Shown here in pieces: positions 11,345-22,890 of a stretch of 64,000 nucleotides of DNA. The stretch is from Batillaria attramentaria. Its lineage: Eukaryota > Mollusca > Gastropoda > Batillariidae. The stretch lies in NCBI GenBank assembly GCA_018292915.2, contig JACVVK020000344.1:585001-649000 (forward strand), given 5' to 3'. Each line of letters starts with the position of its first letter. The stretch's first letter is position 1. A program made the translations under genes and the position numbers. Below the pieces are notes generated by a model. The model worked only from the letters and a program-made list of their open reading frames with translations, searched no databases and had not been told where the DNA came from.

Positions 11345-12400
11345 GGCCAGACAAACTCATTCCTCCAAGATGTCAAACCTTTTGTAAATCGCTTAATTGT
11401 CTGAGACGGAGTCTGCGACCAATCGATACCTGTGAGACTTCCCTCGCTGTGGTGGCGGGCAGCCGGTTAAACTGACCCACGGGACCCCCTAGTCTTCTAC
11501 GTTTACACTCAGTCTCTCGGCAGATCGCGAACTTGGAGGGGCTAGGCCCCGCTTCGGCTTGTTTCTGACGGGGCCGATGCTTTCATTAAAGGCAGCTCAC
11601 CGAGGTTAAATTGCCTTAATTAATAGTAAAAGACGCTGATGTTTGCGTCAGCAATTGGCAGGCGATCCCAGGGTTGCTATTGCAGAATCCTCCAGAGGGT
11701 GGGAAGCAGTCAAAGTAAGATTGACGGGAGGGGGTGTTGGTGAGTGTTTCTCATGCTGGGATCTTACGCTGGGTGTGAATCTTCAGGGAGTGTGAATCTC
11801 ACAGCACGGTCCATGATCTGCTGTTGAAAAGGGATGGGTAGTGTGAATATTTTTTTAAAACTCTTTTTTGTCTTTTTCTTTCTATATGTGGGATTCGACC
11901 ATGAGTTTTTGTTTATTTGCTTGTTTGTTGTTATTTTCATTGTTGTTTGTTGTTGATGTTGGTTGTTTTGTGGGTTTTTTGTTTGTTTGTTTTGTTCATG
12001 TGTTGTTGTTGGGGGTTTGTTTATTGGTTGTTGTTGGTTTTTGTTGTTGTTCTTGTTTTGTTGTGTTTTGTTGGTTAAACCCCCATACACCCACCCACCC
12101 TTGTGTTTTGTTGGGGGGGGGGGGGGAGGGGATACGGCCTGAAGGGGGGGGGGGGAGGGATCTCTTAGTTGCATCCCATTTTCTGTGATTTTTTTTCTTA
12201 TGTTTTCCCCCATTTCTCTTTGTCTTTGTGTCCCTGAACAAGGCTTCTGCAAACGCTGATAGTTGTTTTGTTGTCTTTTTTCCCCATGCCGCTTATTTCA
12301 AGTAAGTGCAAGACTTGCTACCATTATGAGAGGTCAATTCGTTGCCGGTGAGCTGTGTGTTATATGATTCTCCAAGACATCCTTTATTTATTTATTTATT
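11344..12400. other. No gene seen; TTG-rich tract
   Basis: Unique-looking sequence to 11860, then a GTT/TTG-rich tract (11905-12080) followed by G homopolymers at 12112-12127 and 12144-12156. Frames of about 160 codons here are driven by base composition. Confidence 0.5.
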
Positions 12401-12720
12401 TATTTAAGTTTTCCGGATTGAGGAAGAAGGTTGGTAAATATGGAGTGGCAAGCGGCCCCTCGAGATATCCAGAGACAAAACTGTACCCCCCCCCCAAAAA
12501 AAAAAAAAAAACAAACAAACAAACAAACAAAAACCTACAGCAATTTCTCATCAGGGGAAAAAAAGAAGATAAACTGAAATAATTTCGGTGGTTTTGGTTA
12601 CAATCGTTAATTTTTCTTTCAAGTTCACATTTTTTTTCTTTCATTCATAAATTTCATAAAAATCTGGTTGAATGTCAGTTGCAATTTCTCACTTTTGTAC
12701 ACAAACTAATACATGACGTG

Positions 12721-12796
12721 ACATGAGAGAGAGAGAGAGATGAAACTTAATTTCCCAAAGGTTAAAGTTTTGAAAAAAAAAAGAGAGATGAACTTC

Positions 12797-12839
<43 letters not shown>
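12721..12839. repeat. (GA)n microsatellites
   Basis: Two GA tracts (about 12725-12741 and 12800-12838) separated by about 60 bp. Each is preceded by a similar ATGAAACTT or ATGAACTTC context. Confidence 0.85.
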
Positions 12840-12842
<3 letters not shown>

Positions 12843-13057
12843 ACTCCTATGCTATCTTCTCCTCCAAGCCTGTACTGCCCGAAGTGTTTATTGGTAGACT
12901 AATTTGCCCCGGCTAATTTCGGCCAGTCCTAAACTGCTTGCGCCATGCGCCAGCGAGAACCACAAAGTTTGCTGCCGTGTTGCTTGTGGATTTTCTTTAT
13001 CCGTTAGTCCCAGGAGTGCCGTGGGCGCTTCGATGAATATACATGTGATTACTCACT

Positions 13058-13200
13058 TAATCAAAATGGACGCCCTTTTTCCGTTGTTACGCCGCTTCAA
13101 AAGTTTCGACGACGCCGGATTGTTCTCATTTAAAGCCGCTATTTTAACACATGAGCATATTTACACGTCTGTAGATTGTAGTAACGTATAAGTACAAGTC
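13058..13200 (+). mobile_element. Family D fragment
   Basis: Contains ATCAAAATGGACGCC, CGCCGCTTCAAAAGTTTCGA and ACACGTCTGTAGATTGTAGT in the same order as the 7.4-kb family D copies. No right terminus is seen. Confidence 0.55.
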
Positions 13201-13439
13201 CTTCCATCCTCAATGCATTCTGTTCCCTGCTCCTACAGGGAGAAACCTATGATAACAAAAACAACAACACAACACAACACAACACAAACTGAAACATACA
13301 AACTCGACGTTCAAACCTCTGAAATACAGAAGACAGGAGTTTTTTTGGTTTTTTTTTTTTAAGTCCGATGATTTTGCAGCATTCACCTGCATCAGAAACC
13401 AAAGGACCTGTTTGGAGACCAAATTCAAGATTACTCAGG

Positions 13440-13552
13440 ACTGGTTGACTTGACTGGTTGATTGGTTGCCGGGTTGGTTGGTTGGTGTTTTAGCTCCCAG
13501 CCCGGATTCAAACCCACGACCAATGCCTTGACTGCCCTACGTTGTACCAGGT
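13440..13552 (-). mobile_element. tRNA-like retroelement fragment
   Basis: A GGTT-rich stretch is followed by GCCCGGATTCAAACCCACGA, which on the minus strand is a B-box-like GGGTTTGAATCCGGGC. It resembles the head of a tRNA-derived SINE but only part is recognisable. Confidence 0.35.
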
Positions 13553-14095
13553 CTGGTCCACATCCACGCTCGGATATATCCTACAGCCTTTAAGAACTCA
13601 GTTTAAAGAGAGAAAAAAAAAAAGAAAGAAAAGAAAACTAAATGAAAACAAAAAGCAAGGGAAAAAGAAAACGCAATACGAGAGAGTAAAACGGAAGCTG
13701 ATTAGAAACGGTATTGTAATCTAGAGAAGTGTCAGTCATTAATTTATCTCCTTTTGTCAGTCATTAGGTAATGATTTTTCTCCTTCCTTTAAGCAAAACT
13801 TAGTTCAGTATGTAATTCATTAGCCCCCCACTGACACAGAATGATGGAAGCAGCGGTAGAGGACCGGGTGACAAATTGAGCCAAGATTGCAAATCGCTCT
13901 CCACACAAGAAGGCATCGCCATCCCGATCTGTGTCAGTCTCAATTACTAGAAGAGCCAAGAAAGCGCAGAGGGAGGAGGAAGTATGTGACAGGCTAATGA
14001 GAACGCAGCCAACCGCTCCGTTCCTTGCATTCTTTCTCACTCGCTTCTGAGGGGTTCCCTTAATTAGCCAATCGCCCGTGACGGAAGAGGCTTTA

Positions 14096-14145
14096 CGTCT
14101 GTCTGTCTGTCTGTCTGTCCGTAAGCCGTTTAATGTATTCTTCCT

Positions 14146-14201
<56 letters not shown>

Positions 14202-14209
14202 GTGCGTGC

Positions 14210-14290
<81 letters not shown>
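14096..14290. repeat. (GTCT)n and (GT)n microsatellites
   Basis: Five GTCT units at 14098-14118 and about 140 bp of GT with a few GC interruptions at 14150-14290. Confidence 0.95.
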
Positions 14291-14291
<1 letters not shown>

Positions 14292-14706
14292 TCTACATAT
14301 ATAAATGAGCAGAGTCTTCTGTGTGTCTGTTTACCATAAAACCTAATTTAGAGTTCTCACATCACGATCAAAAGTCGTGGCTGTACTCAGGGGGACACCG
14401 GTAAGAATCTGGCAGGGGGAAAAATATCTTGAAAATCGTCGAATTCATGTTATTATCAACCTTTTCCACGCAATGTGCCCTGTTCCCTTATTGTCCCTAA
14501 CGTCTACGGGAAGTAACCCTATTGTTAACTGTTCGGCGACTTCGCTGGATGATTTCCTCCTAGCGCACAGCCTGGGCAAAGCCGGATTGTCTGCTAGTTA
14601 CCGTATGAATGTATGTAAATATATGTTGTTGAATACATCTTTCGTCAAAACTTGATTTTTGTCGTTGTCCTTTGTCATCTATTGTGCCCTCTATATCCGA
14701 AAAGGT

Positions 14707-14873
14707 GGGAGCCGGGGTAGCCGAATGGAAGAGCGTTGGACTTTCAAGGTCGTGAGTTCGAATCCCGGCTGGGGCCAAATATTTGTGCTGGCCTTTTTCT
14801 CGTTGCCCCGTCTTTGATTATCACCCATACGTGGTGGAAAAGGACGTTAAAGTCCCAAACACCCACCCACCCG
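14707..14873 (+). mobile_element. SINE-A with deletion in the tRNA head
   Basis: GGGAGCCGGGGTAGCCGAAT head, then CGTGAGTTCGAATCCCGG (B box), middle and tail ending CACCCACCCACCC. About 10 nt of the usual AATGCTCGGG are missing between the boxes. Confidence 0.85.
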
Positions 14874-14909
14874 CTCCTAAAAAGTGGCAACAGGTAATAC
14901 AATTTTGAA

Positions 14910-14912
<3 letters not shown>

Positions 14913-14999
<87 letters not shown>

Positions 15000-15022
15000 A
15001 AGAGAGAGAGAGAGAGAGAGAT
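14913..15022. repeat. (GT)n followed by (GA)n
   Basis: About 85 bp of GT, then about 22 bp of GA. Confidence 0.95.
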
Positions 15023-15600
15023 CTAGCAGGCTGCGCTTTGAGCAAGGCAACTGGTTTTTAAATTTCGTCAGAATGTTCCTTAGCCTAAATATAACAAGAC
15101 ACATCACTGCCGGTAATTTAAAGATGTAGCCCTACAAAACTAGCCAACCGAGACATTGCTCAGTAAAATGGTTCCTCGAGTTAAGCCAATATTTTTGGCT
15201 GTACCATGCAAGTTTAATACCTGTCAAACTTCAGTTTATTTCCTTTGTTTCGCACACGGCAAGCTCATTGATCTCCTGAGAGTAGGCTCCCCTGACAGCT
15301 CTTTGACGTGTGAAGTAGACGATGAAATTTAATGACACACGGCGCCCGGCCACGTGTAGCCTCCCTTGACAGGGCGTCTGGGGGTTAATTACCCTTGGGT
15401 GGGAGATGACGGGGGGAGGGAGGGGGGTGGAGGGGTGCTTTCAAACGGCAGTTTCAACAAAACTTTCGTTACGGTGCTTCGTAAGTACTGATGAGATGTC
15501 CGATAGCGACGATCTATGACTGCTACGTGGACAGTTATGCAGGTTACTATGAGGTCAAACAACTAAGCTGAGAAAGACGTTACTATTGGTCGCGTCTGGA
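15023..15600. other. No gene or repeat recognised
   Basis: Unique-looking sequence with one G-rich patch at about 15409-15437. Confidence 0.4.
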
Positions 15601-15604
15601 ACAA

Positions 15605-16300
15605 ACTGCACCAGTCTTTTTTTTCCCCCTCTTTATCCCTCTTCTTCTTTTCTCTCTCTCTCTCTCTGTCTCTCTCTCTCTCATTCTCCCCCCTTTTTTT
15701 TTGGGGGGGGGGAGGGGGGTCTTTCTTTTTGTTTTCTTTCTGTAAAGAGGAAGGTTGCTTCTGTTGTAATGAGGTACAAGAACATCATTACGACCGTATA
15801 CAAAGATTTGCACCATGCACACTGATGATGTAGGACCGTAGTTTCAATTTTGCTGTTCGTATATTCGTCTTTACCGGAGTTGTTTTGTGCTTGTTTTGTT
15901 GTTGTTGTTGTTTGGGGTTTTTTGTGTGTGTTTATTTTTTGGTTTTTTTTTGTTGTCGTTTGCTATTGTGTTTGTTGTTGTTTGAGGTTTTTTTGTTTTT
16001 GTTTGCTTGTTGTTGCTGTTGTTGGGTTTTTGGTTGCTTTTTATTTATTTATTTATTTTATTTATTTATTTTTTTGGGTGGGGGAGCTTTTTTTTTAAAG
16101 AATTCGTTTTAATTGTTTTGTTTGACTACGTTTTTTTGTTGTTTTTTTTTGCAAAAAAAAAAATATTGTTACGAGTTAGTTGTCATGGATCATTCAATGT
16201 CGATAATCTCCACAATTTCGATACTACTGCCACCGGTAGAGCTTTGAGCTACTTTGATTAAAAAGAAAAGAAGAAGAAAGAAAGAAAGAAAGAAACCAGG
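15605..16300. repeat. TC-rich, TTG-rich and T-rich low-complexity region
   Basis: Pyrimidine tract with (TC)n at 15651-15682, G homopolymer at 15703-15718, TTG/T-rich at 15894-16160, and (GAAA)n near 16275-16295. Frames are poly-Phe/Leu artefacts. Confidence 0.8.
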
Positions 16301-16444
16301 AAAAACTTGTTGTTCCTAGTCACGACTACATCACTGAAAGTAAGATGAAGGCCGACTTCTCAACAAAAAGGACTCGCACCGCAGTATGTCTTGTCCTGTA
16401 TGAATATGTTTTTGGTTCTTTTGTCTACTAAGGCCTATTTTCCT

Positions 16445-16717
16445 GGGCCCGCATGTAAAAGTCGGGGTTAGGGAGTTTAGCCCCGAGTTAGAGTCTAACC
16501 TCGAACTAAACTGACTAGCTCTGGGGTTAAATTTTCTGTTGTTTTTTGTTTTAAATCAGGAAGCGGGTGCAAGGTGCCTATGCCGTTATAGAAGGATTTT
16601 TGGCCTTTCTTTCTTCGCTTCCTTTTTTTATTTCATTTTGTGTTGGTTTTTTTGTCCTAGTCTGGGTTAGGCTCGTAGCCGTGGGTTAAATTAACCTCGA
16701 GTTTTACATACGGGCCC
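16445..16717 (-). mobile_element. Family C TIR element, copy 2
   Basis: Same 273-bp element as at 169 but inverted: GGGCCCGCATGTAAAAGT left end, core TATGCCGTTATAGAAGGA, and a right end reading TTTTACATACGGGCCC. Confidence 0.75.
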
Positions 16718-17325
16718 TGAACAACCCAAGAACAACAACAACAAGACAACAATGAAAAGAAGCAGCCCACAGCTAGAGACATACGTAGAGAAGTAGGAAG
16801 CTGGTTGTTGCAGCTGCTTACATCCTTTGCTACCCCAGGAAACAAGTTGCTGTTTAAATTTCATATAACACAACACTTGGCCCTCAGTCGGCCTCCAAAT
16901 GACCCCAAAGCAGTTTAAAACAAGGTATCAAACGATGAAAAACAGGAAAATAGAAAACAAAATACTGAAACAGGAGATACGCTCTAAAGGTGTTTCGCCA
17001 AATTTTGAAATTGGGATTTTGCAAATCCAAGGAAGCTACAGCCTCCAATACTACCTTACTCAGACCTTCTGCTAAACCGGAACTACCCTATAAATGTTTT
17101 CAAATAGCATACATGAAGGACTAAAATCGATGATTTCTGTCATGAAGAGGAGTTTAAGTTTGACGTGCCGTAGCCTAGCACATTTCCGGAAGTGCCTTTG
17201 TTTCCTACCTCTCTGCATAATCATGTGTCGCTTTCCGACTACAACGGTGGCGTTTTGCAAACCGAATCCTTCACTGATACCGTTTAGTGTTCAGTTGTGG
17301 CGGGGAGTCATGCAGGGTGCCGATC
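16718..17325. other. No gene recognised
   Basis: Unique-looking, moderately AT-rich sequence. No homology to the other repeats in the window is seen. Confidence 0.4.
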
Positions 17326-17329
17326 AGGC

Positions 17330-17745
17330 GGAAGAATTCGCACAATGTCCAATGACTGCGAGAAGGAAGTCCTTCTCCCCATTCATACGTCACAGCGCGA
17401 GACTGGCACGAGAAGTTACGTCGTCACGCGCCTTCTTTACGGCTGCGCGCGCTTTACCGGACACGCGGAGCACGCTGGGAAGGGAGCGAGATAAAACGGA
17501 GCATGCACTCCGAACCGTAGAGATCGGCATTCTCTTCTAGTGATTATGAGGAAGGGGAAATTTCTTCTCGGGCAATTGACGAGAGACGAAAGCTTTTCTT
17601 CTCTCTGGTTCCGATACGCAAGGCATTGTGGGACGTCCATACCGCGCATGCTCGCATAATTTAGCATGCAGGGAGTTAATGGGAGAGAACCCCACATCAA
17701 ACCCCGTGACGACGCCCTCGCCGACTCGTCCCTGCAACTTCATTT
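17330..17745. promoter_or_regulatory. CpG-rich block, possible promoter
   Basis: CpG density is visibly higher than in the neighbouring sequence (for example GTTACGTCGTCACGCGCC and CTGCGCGCGCTTTACCGG). There are two TACGTCA-type half or near-CRE sites (about 17386 and 17416). A 148-codon frame (17094-17540) overlaps it but has no recognisable domain. No downstream exon can be assigned. Confidence 0.25.
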
Positions 17746-17991
17746 ACGATGTAGTTACCTACCTTGAAAGAGGCGTCTCACTTTGACATAGGTAACCCAT
17801 GCCATCAACCTTCCTTTGCCGCTTGCGGACGTCAGTGAAAGACCAGGCTGTGGACTTTGTAGTCCGTGTCTGTGGCATGAGGACTGCGTAGATATACCTG
17901 CCGTTCCGGTAACGAGTGTTAGCCGGTCCGGCGGCTCAAGTTTGGGGTCTTCTTGATATTTACCAGAAACACTGCAAACACCAACAAACAC

Positions 17992-18163
17992 GGGGAGCCG
18001 GGGTGGCCGAATGGTAGAGCGTTGGACTTTCAATGCTCGGGTCGTGAGTTCGAATCCCGGCTGGGGCCAAATATTTGTGCTGGCCTTTCTCTCCTGCCCC
18101 GTCTTTGATATCACCCTTATGTGGTGGAAAAAGACGTAAAACTCCCAAACACCCACCCACCCG
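17992..18163 (+). mobile_element. SINE-A, full length with TSD
   Basis: Complete head (A-box side TGGCCGAATGGTAGAGCG, B box GAGTTCGAATCC), middle and CACCCACCCACC tail. It is flanked by ACAAACAC at 17984-17991 and 18164-18171, an 8-bp target-site duplication. Confidence 0.9.
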
Positions 18164-18533
18164 ACAAACACCACCGGAAACAGCAGCACCAGAGTGAGGT
18201 TTAGGGTTAGGTTATGGTCAGTAACCTAGGTTGAAATAGGTTGGTACCTTGTTTTGGGGATTTTTTTTTTTTTGGGGGGGGGGGGGGGGGGGCAGGGGGA
18301 GGGGTTGGTTTGTTGTTTTAGTTGGGCTCGATATCAGACTAGGTTAGGATGACTGGCGTTTTCAGTTGTCTACTACGGCTTGTAGAGGGCAGGTTATTGG
18401 GGACAGGCGAGCAACCCAGCTGAACAGGCTGCCGAGGTGGGCCTAACTGATTTCTCCTAGTCTGTGAAGGACATGATGCAGAAAGTGATTCTTTTGGTTC
18501 TGCTAAAAAAAAATGTCATTTTCGTTCTATTAA

Positions 18534-18695
18534 CACCACGCACGAGAATCCCACGTTTTGACTCTTTTTCGGTTTTGGTCCCGTATGCGAAAAACAGGCA
18601 AGATTTACGGCTCCTTAACGGCTCTCACTGCAGCAAACACGAATATAATCAAAGTGCAACACTGCCACTAAGCCAAATTTAAATCCATGCAGTAA

Positions 18696-18739
<44 letters not shown>

Positions 18740-18790
18740 GTGAGGTCACTGGTGCACAACCCCAGACTTGCTTGACAGGACTTGAGTTAG
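18534..18790 (+). mobile_element. Family E dispersed repeat, copy 1
   Basis: Shares, in order, CCCACGTTTTTGACTCTTTTTC-like sequence, GGCAAGATT(T/C)ACGG, GCAGCAAACACGA, CAAAGTGCAACACT and CACTAAGCCAAATTTAAATCC with copies at 36.6 and 41.0 kb. A (TTA)n tract (18698-18740) sits inside this copy. Terminal structure is not resolved. It abuts a family C element. Confidence 0.6.
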
Positions 18791-18796
18791 GAATCT

Positions 18797-19075
18797 GGGC
18801 CCGTATGTAACAGTCGAGGTTAGGGCTTTTAGGCCTGGGTTAGAGTCTAAACCTCGAACTAAACTAGCTCTAGGGTATTTTTTTTTTTTTAACTCAAGGA
18901 ACGGGCCCATTCCAGAAAGGTGCCTAAGACGTTATACACGTAGAAGGATTTTTTTTTTCTTTCTTTCTTCGCTTCCTTTTTTAAATTTAATTTTGCTTTT
19001 GGGTTTCTTTTGTCCTAGTCTGGGTTAGGCCTGTAACCGTGGGTTAAATTTACCTCGACTTTTACATACGGGCCC
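18797..19075 (-). mobile_element. Family C TIR element, copy 3
   Basis: 279 bp. The ends read GGGCCCGTATGTAACAGTCG and TTTTACATACGGGCCC. The orientation matches copy 2, judged by the CTTCTTTCGCTTCC-type interior. Confidence 0.75.
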
Positions 19076-19238
19076 AGTTGTATTAACTGTTGTTATTGTT
19101 GTTGTTGTTCCTGCTGTTTCTGCGTTGAATGGTTTTCCCACGTATATGTCTTCAATCATGGTACTAATGATTTACTCAAGATGTACACAACACAGTTGTA
19201 CCACTAAATTCTCTCTCTCTCTCTCTCCTCGTGTCAGT

Positions 19239-20618
19239 TGTTGGGCTGCAAAATCAGCTCAATATTTTACATAATACAGCTAAACGTCTCGACCTCATAG
19301 TTAATATGGAAAAATCAAATGTAGTTGTTTTTAGAAATGGTGGATACATTGCAAAAAGGGAAAAATGGTTGTATGATGGCAAGAAGCTAGACATTGTAAA
19401 TATGTATAAGTACTTAGGCATTTTCATGTCTACAAGATGTGTTTTTACACATGCTCTTGAAGATCTTGCTGCAAGAGCAAGGAAGGGTGTAATATGTATA
19501 CTACGAGTCTTATGGTACTTTGGTGATCGTACTCCGTCATTATTCTTCAAATTATTCGACTCACAGATACAACCAATATTGCTGTATGGTGCAGAGGTAT
19601 GGGGCCTGAGTGCAGATTGTGATATAATTGAGAAAATCCATATATTTGCTATGAAACGTTTCCTGAGTGTTACTACTAGAACCCCAAATGCTTTTGTTTA
19701 TGGTGAATGTGGTCGCTACCCATTGTACATTAATGCGTTTATAAGATGTGTCTCATACTGGATCCGTGTAACTCGACTTCCACGTGACCGGCTTCCGAGG
19801 AAAATCTATAGCATGTTATACAGTCTGCATCAGCAAAATAAGATCACCTGGGTCCATTATGTAATGGTCACTCTGTACCAACATGGTTTTGGTTTTGTAT
19901 GGGAAAACCCTGAAAGTATTGGAAATCGGAGAGCGTTCTTACTACAGTTTAAAAATAGACTTATTGATAGTTTCCGTCAAGACTGGCATTATAAGATTAA
20001 CAATAGTACCCGTTTTTCCACTTACAGTTGTTTTAAAGTTGACCTTGTCCGTAGTTCTTTTCTATCTGATCTGCGACATATTGGCATGAGGGATGCCCTC
20101 ATAAAGTTTAGATTGGGTATAACGAACTTGCATTGCCATAAGAGTAGATACAACACAGATATCAACGTTTGTTTAAAATGTCCTTTTTGCGATAATCCTG
20201 AGACTGAATTACATTTCTTGTTTGTGTGCCCGAAATACGCTGATCTACGTAAGGAGTTTATTCCAAAGAAATTCTCTAGGTATCCATCACAGTTCAGGTT
20301 TTCTGTGCTGATGGCCGACAGTTGTCAGAAATTGACGAGAAACCTTGCTTGTTATGTTTATAAAGCGTTTCAACGTCGTGACATTAGTGAGTAACCATAG
20401 ACTGTTGCAGTGATCAGTGTTCTGCATAAACCTTTCCTGCATAGGCTGCATGTCGTTATGTAACATTTTGTTTGGATGTTATTACAATTTATTGTCTAGA
20501 TACAACTGTGATGAACTGTATGTGTATACGTGTTTGCCCTCCACCCCCCCCCCCCCCCCTTCAGTTATGGGCCAAAAGCCTTCACTGAATAAAATCTTTG
20601 TCATTGTCATTGTCATTG
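19239..20618 (+). mobile_element. 5'-truncated LINE insertion with 15-bp TSD
   Basis: A 1380-bp non-LTR retrotransposon 3' part. It is flanked by perfect copies of TCTCCTCGTGTCAGT (19224-19238 and 20619-20633). The insert has an open ORF2 C-terminal part, about 0.2 kb of 3' UTR with a C homopolymer, an AATAAA signal near 20588 and a terminal (TCATTG)n tail. Truncation at the 5' end with a microsatellite-like tail is the usual outcome of target-primed reverse transcription. Confidence 0.9.
19240..20394 (+). CDS. LINE ORF2 C-terminal part (reverse transcriptase thumb to zinc knuckle), 5'-truncated
   Basis: About 384 codons without stop or frameshift. There is no true start: the insertion begins inside the ORF just downstream of where the catalytic YxDD box would lie. 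Recognisable parts are NMEKSNVVVFRNGG (post-catalytic RT region, about residues 23-36), the YKYLGI motif (about 58-63), LLYGAEVWG (about 115), and a C-terminal zinc-knuckle-like C-x2-C-x7-H-x4-C (CPFCDNPE..H....C, about residues 328-344). These elements are typical of ORF2 C-termini in the Jockey/CR1/I-like group of LINEs; the exact clade is not assignable by eye. The endonuclease and RT core are missing, so the copy is dead on arrival, but its intact frame marks it as young. Confidence 0.85.
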   Translation, partial: VGLQNQLNILHNTAKRLDLIVNMEKSNVVVFRNGGYIAKREKWLYDGKKLDIVNMYKYLGIFMSTRCVFTHALEDLAARARKGVICILRVLWYFGDRTPSLFFKLFDSQIQPILLYGAEVWGLSADCDIIEKIHIFAMKRFLSVTTRTPNAFVYGECGRYPLYINAFIRCVSYWIRVTRLPRDRLPRKIYSMLYSLHQQNKITWVHYVMVTLYQHGFGFVWENPESIGNRRAFLLQFKNRLIDSFRQDWHYKINNSTRFSTYSCFKVDLVRSSFLSDLRHIGMRDALIKFRLGITNLHCHKSRYNTDINVCLKCPFCDNPETELHFLFVCPKYADLRKEFIPKKFSRYPSQFRFSVLMADSCQKLTRNLACYVYKAFQRRDISE

Positions 20619-20639
20619 TCTCCTCGTGTCAGTAAATAC

Positions 20640-21184
20640 GAAATAACGAGTGAAAGGGGTAGGTCTGGGGGTGGGGGTGGGGGTGGGGGGGTGGATGAGG
20701 GAGGGAGGGAGGGATGCTAGGGGTGAAATGGGAGTTGGAGTAGGGAGATGTGAGTTTGAAATCACAACATAATTTTACGAGCTTGCATTTCGGCAGCTGT
20801 CCCTTTTCTTTTCTTCCCCATCACGCTATAAGTTTGAAGAAATGTGGCAGCACCCGCGGGCTCATTTTCCGCCTTTGACGTGCTCTCTCTCTCTCTCTCT
20901 CTCTGTGAACCCGCAAAAAACCCTGCTCAGTTCGTCACACCCTCCTTCACGCGAAGATGTTATCGGAGACGCTCGGCGCGAAATTTGTCACATTAAATAA
21001 CCGATAACCCAAAGACGGTGAGCTATTTCGGAAAGCTTTAAATTGATTTTTCTTTCCTCCCGAGCCTAGAGAGTAAGTAATCGTGTCGTGTGCGCGGAGA
21101 CAAAGTAATGGAGAGGCTAACTGGATGCAGCGGCGGATGCAGGGGGTCGGAGTGCAGGGGTGGGGGGTGGGGGTGGGGGTGAGG
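20640..21184. other. No gene seen; G-rich tracts
   Basis: G-rich repeats at 20655-20715 (GGGGGT units) and 21150-21184 could form quadruplexes. A (CT)n run occurs at about 20883-20904. The rest is unique-looking. Confidence 0.45.
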
Positions 21185-21366
21185 GTGGGGGGTGAGGGTA
21201 GGGTAGGGTATTTGGGGGATTTAACGTCCTTTTCCAACACATACGGGTGATATCAAAGACGGGGCAAGGATGAAAAAGCCAGCACAAGTATTTGGCCCCA
21301 GCCGGGATACGAACTCGCGACCCGAGCATTAGAAGTCTAACGCTCTACCATTCGGCCACCCCGGCT
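21185..21366 (-). mobile_element. SINE-A, near full length
   Basis: Reverse copy with TTAACGTCCTTTTCCAACAC tail, GATATCAAAGACGGGGCAAG middle, TACGAACTCGCGACCCGAGC B-box region and ACCCCGGCTC end. The GGGTAGGGTAGGGTA at its left is the variable simple tail. Confidence 0.85.
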
Positions 21367-22334
21367 CTTGGAAAGGATATGAACGGAGAAGAACGGGTGG
21401 GCAGTGGAACCTCAATAGCCGGTAACGCGTCCGACTTTAGGAACAGAGGTGTGTTTCCTTCCTTTGTGACGCTGCAAAGGTAATGTATCAGTTCATCAAT
21501 TTAGTAATTCTCGTAGGATAGAAATGTGTGTAGTGAGTAAATATAGATAATTATGGTTTGTCCGTGTTCCCTGTGTGACATCCGACCACAACATGTCTTT
21601 GCTCTATTTTTTTCAGGGTCAGTGGTGTTCTAGCCGTATTCGATGTTTGTTCGGACTAAAGCGTCTCCCATATGACACGAGCCTAATCACTGATTGTGAC
21701 TGTGTCCCCGCCTTCCCCTTCATCTCCCACCCCCTTTCCCAGCTTTCGTCTCAGGACCCGCCGTCGCAATACTCGGTAACTCTACTAACATGAAAGAAAC
21801 TAGAGATGAGACGAGATCGCATTTCCCGATTTCTTCCAGATGGATTCCGCACATGCTGTCACTATACTTTGTCATCACACAACTGGTGTCGTCGGCTGGG
21901 TGGCTACGTGCGTGCTCCGTCAGGACCAAATCCCAATGAGAGCTCACGACAGACAGAAAAAAGGTTTATCGGACTGGTTAAAGTTTGGGTTTCAGTCAAG
22001 CGAGAAGGGGAGGATGACAGGTTATATAAACTTGAAGCAGGTGCCACGTGCGGTCTGGGCACATCCGTATCAGACTTGCCTTCCTGAAAATGTGAAACAT
22101 TTGTAGAATGTTAAATGCTCTGTAGAAATTTGGAATATCTGATGGAAGAAAGTGACATGCCGGAACCAGTGAGGGGGGAATATTTGAAACGAAATCCTGG
22201 AAAATGGTTTTATGGTAAGATGTTACGGTTGAATCCGGCACTCGCAGAAAACACAGAAATATTCCTTATTTTTTATTCCCTAGTATTATTATTCCTAAAA
22301 TTAATGCGGTGATTCCAAGATCCGCAAAATGTCG
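21367..22334. other. No gene recognised
   Basis: Unique-looking sequence. Overlapping frames of 75-95 codons on both strands have no recognisable domain and no supporting splice structure. Confidence 0.4.
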
Positions 22335-22511
22335 GTTGGGGTGGGTGGGTGTTTGGGGGGTTTAACGCCCTTTTCCACCACATACGGGTGATATCAAAGA
22401 CGGGACAACGGTGAAAAAGCCAGCACAAATATTTGGCCCCAGCCGGGATACGAGCCTACGACCCGAGCATTAGAAGTCCAACGCTGTACCATTCGGCCAT
22501 CCCGGCTGCCC
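22335..22511 (-). mobile_element. SINE-A, full length
   Basis: GGGTGGGTGTTTGG tail, GATATCAAAGACGGGACAAC middle, B-box region TACGAGCCTACGACCCGAGC (mutated) and CATCCCGGCTGCCC end. Confidence 0.85.
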
Positions 22512-22709
22512 GCGCAAAATATCGTACTCGTACGTTGCCAGAGAATTTGAATAATTCTACATATATTCTATATTCGACCTAGCGCCAAAGTGCACAGATT
22601 TTGAAATCTCGTTTGAACCGAGATTCTATTGATCATGGTGTGTATGACAAAAATGGCGGAAGTTACAAGAAAAGCCTCTCTAACTCTGAACAGCCCATAC
22701 AAAAATCGC

Positions 22710-22890
22710 ATTTTTACTTGAAATCTTCAGATCACTAGAAGCCACTTGAAGCCACTATTACGCAATTTGAAGCGGTTTTGCGCCTAGTGGGAAGGCCCAC
22801 GCCTTAAATAATAGTGGTTTGACTGAAGTGGCTCCTACTGGTGTGCAGTGGCTTGTTCTTTTTTTTAACCAGTCTTATCACACAGTGAGC
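22710..22890. mobile_element. Family B hairpin element, copy 1
   Basis: Inverted arms GCCACTTGAAGCCACTATTA and TAATAGTGGTTTGACTGAAG frame a short loop. About 180 bp including flanks (CTTCAGATCACTAGAAGCC and GTGTGCAGTGGCTTGTTCTT) is shared, inverted, with 33985-34165. A non-autonomous palindromic DNA element is the best reading. The target duplication is not clear. Confidence 0.55.

Noticed and set aside
17992..18063. Functional tRNA gene
   Set aside because: The tRNA-like sequence is the head of SINE-A: it is always followed by the same roughly 100-bp body, is flanked by duplications and recurs throughout the window.
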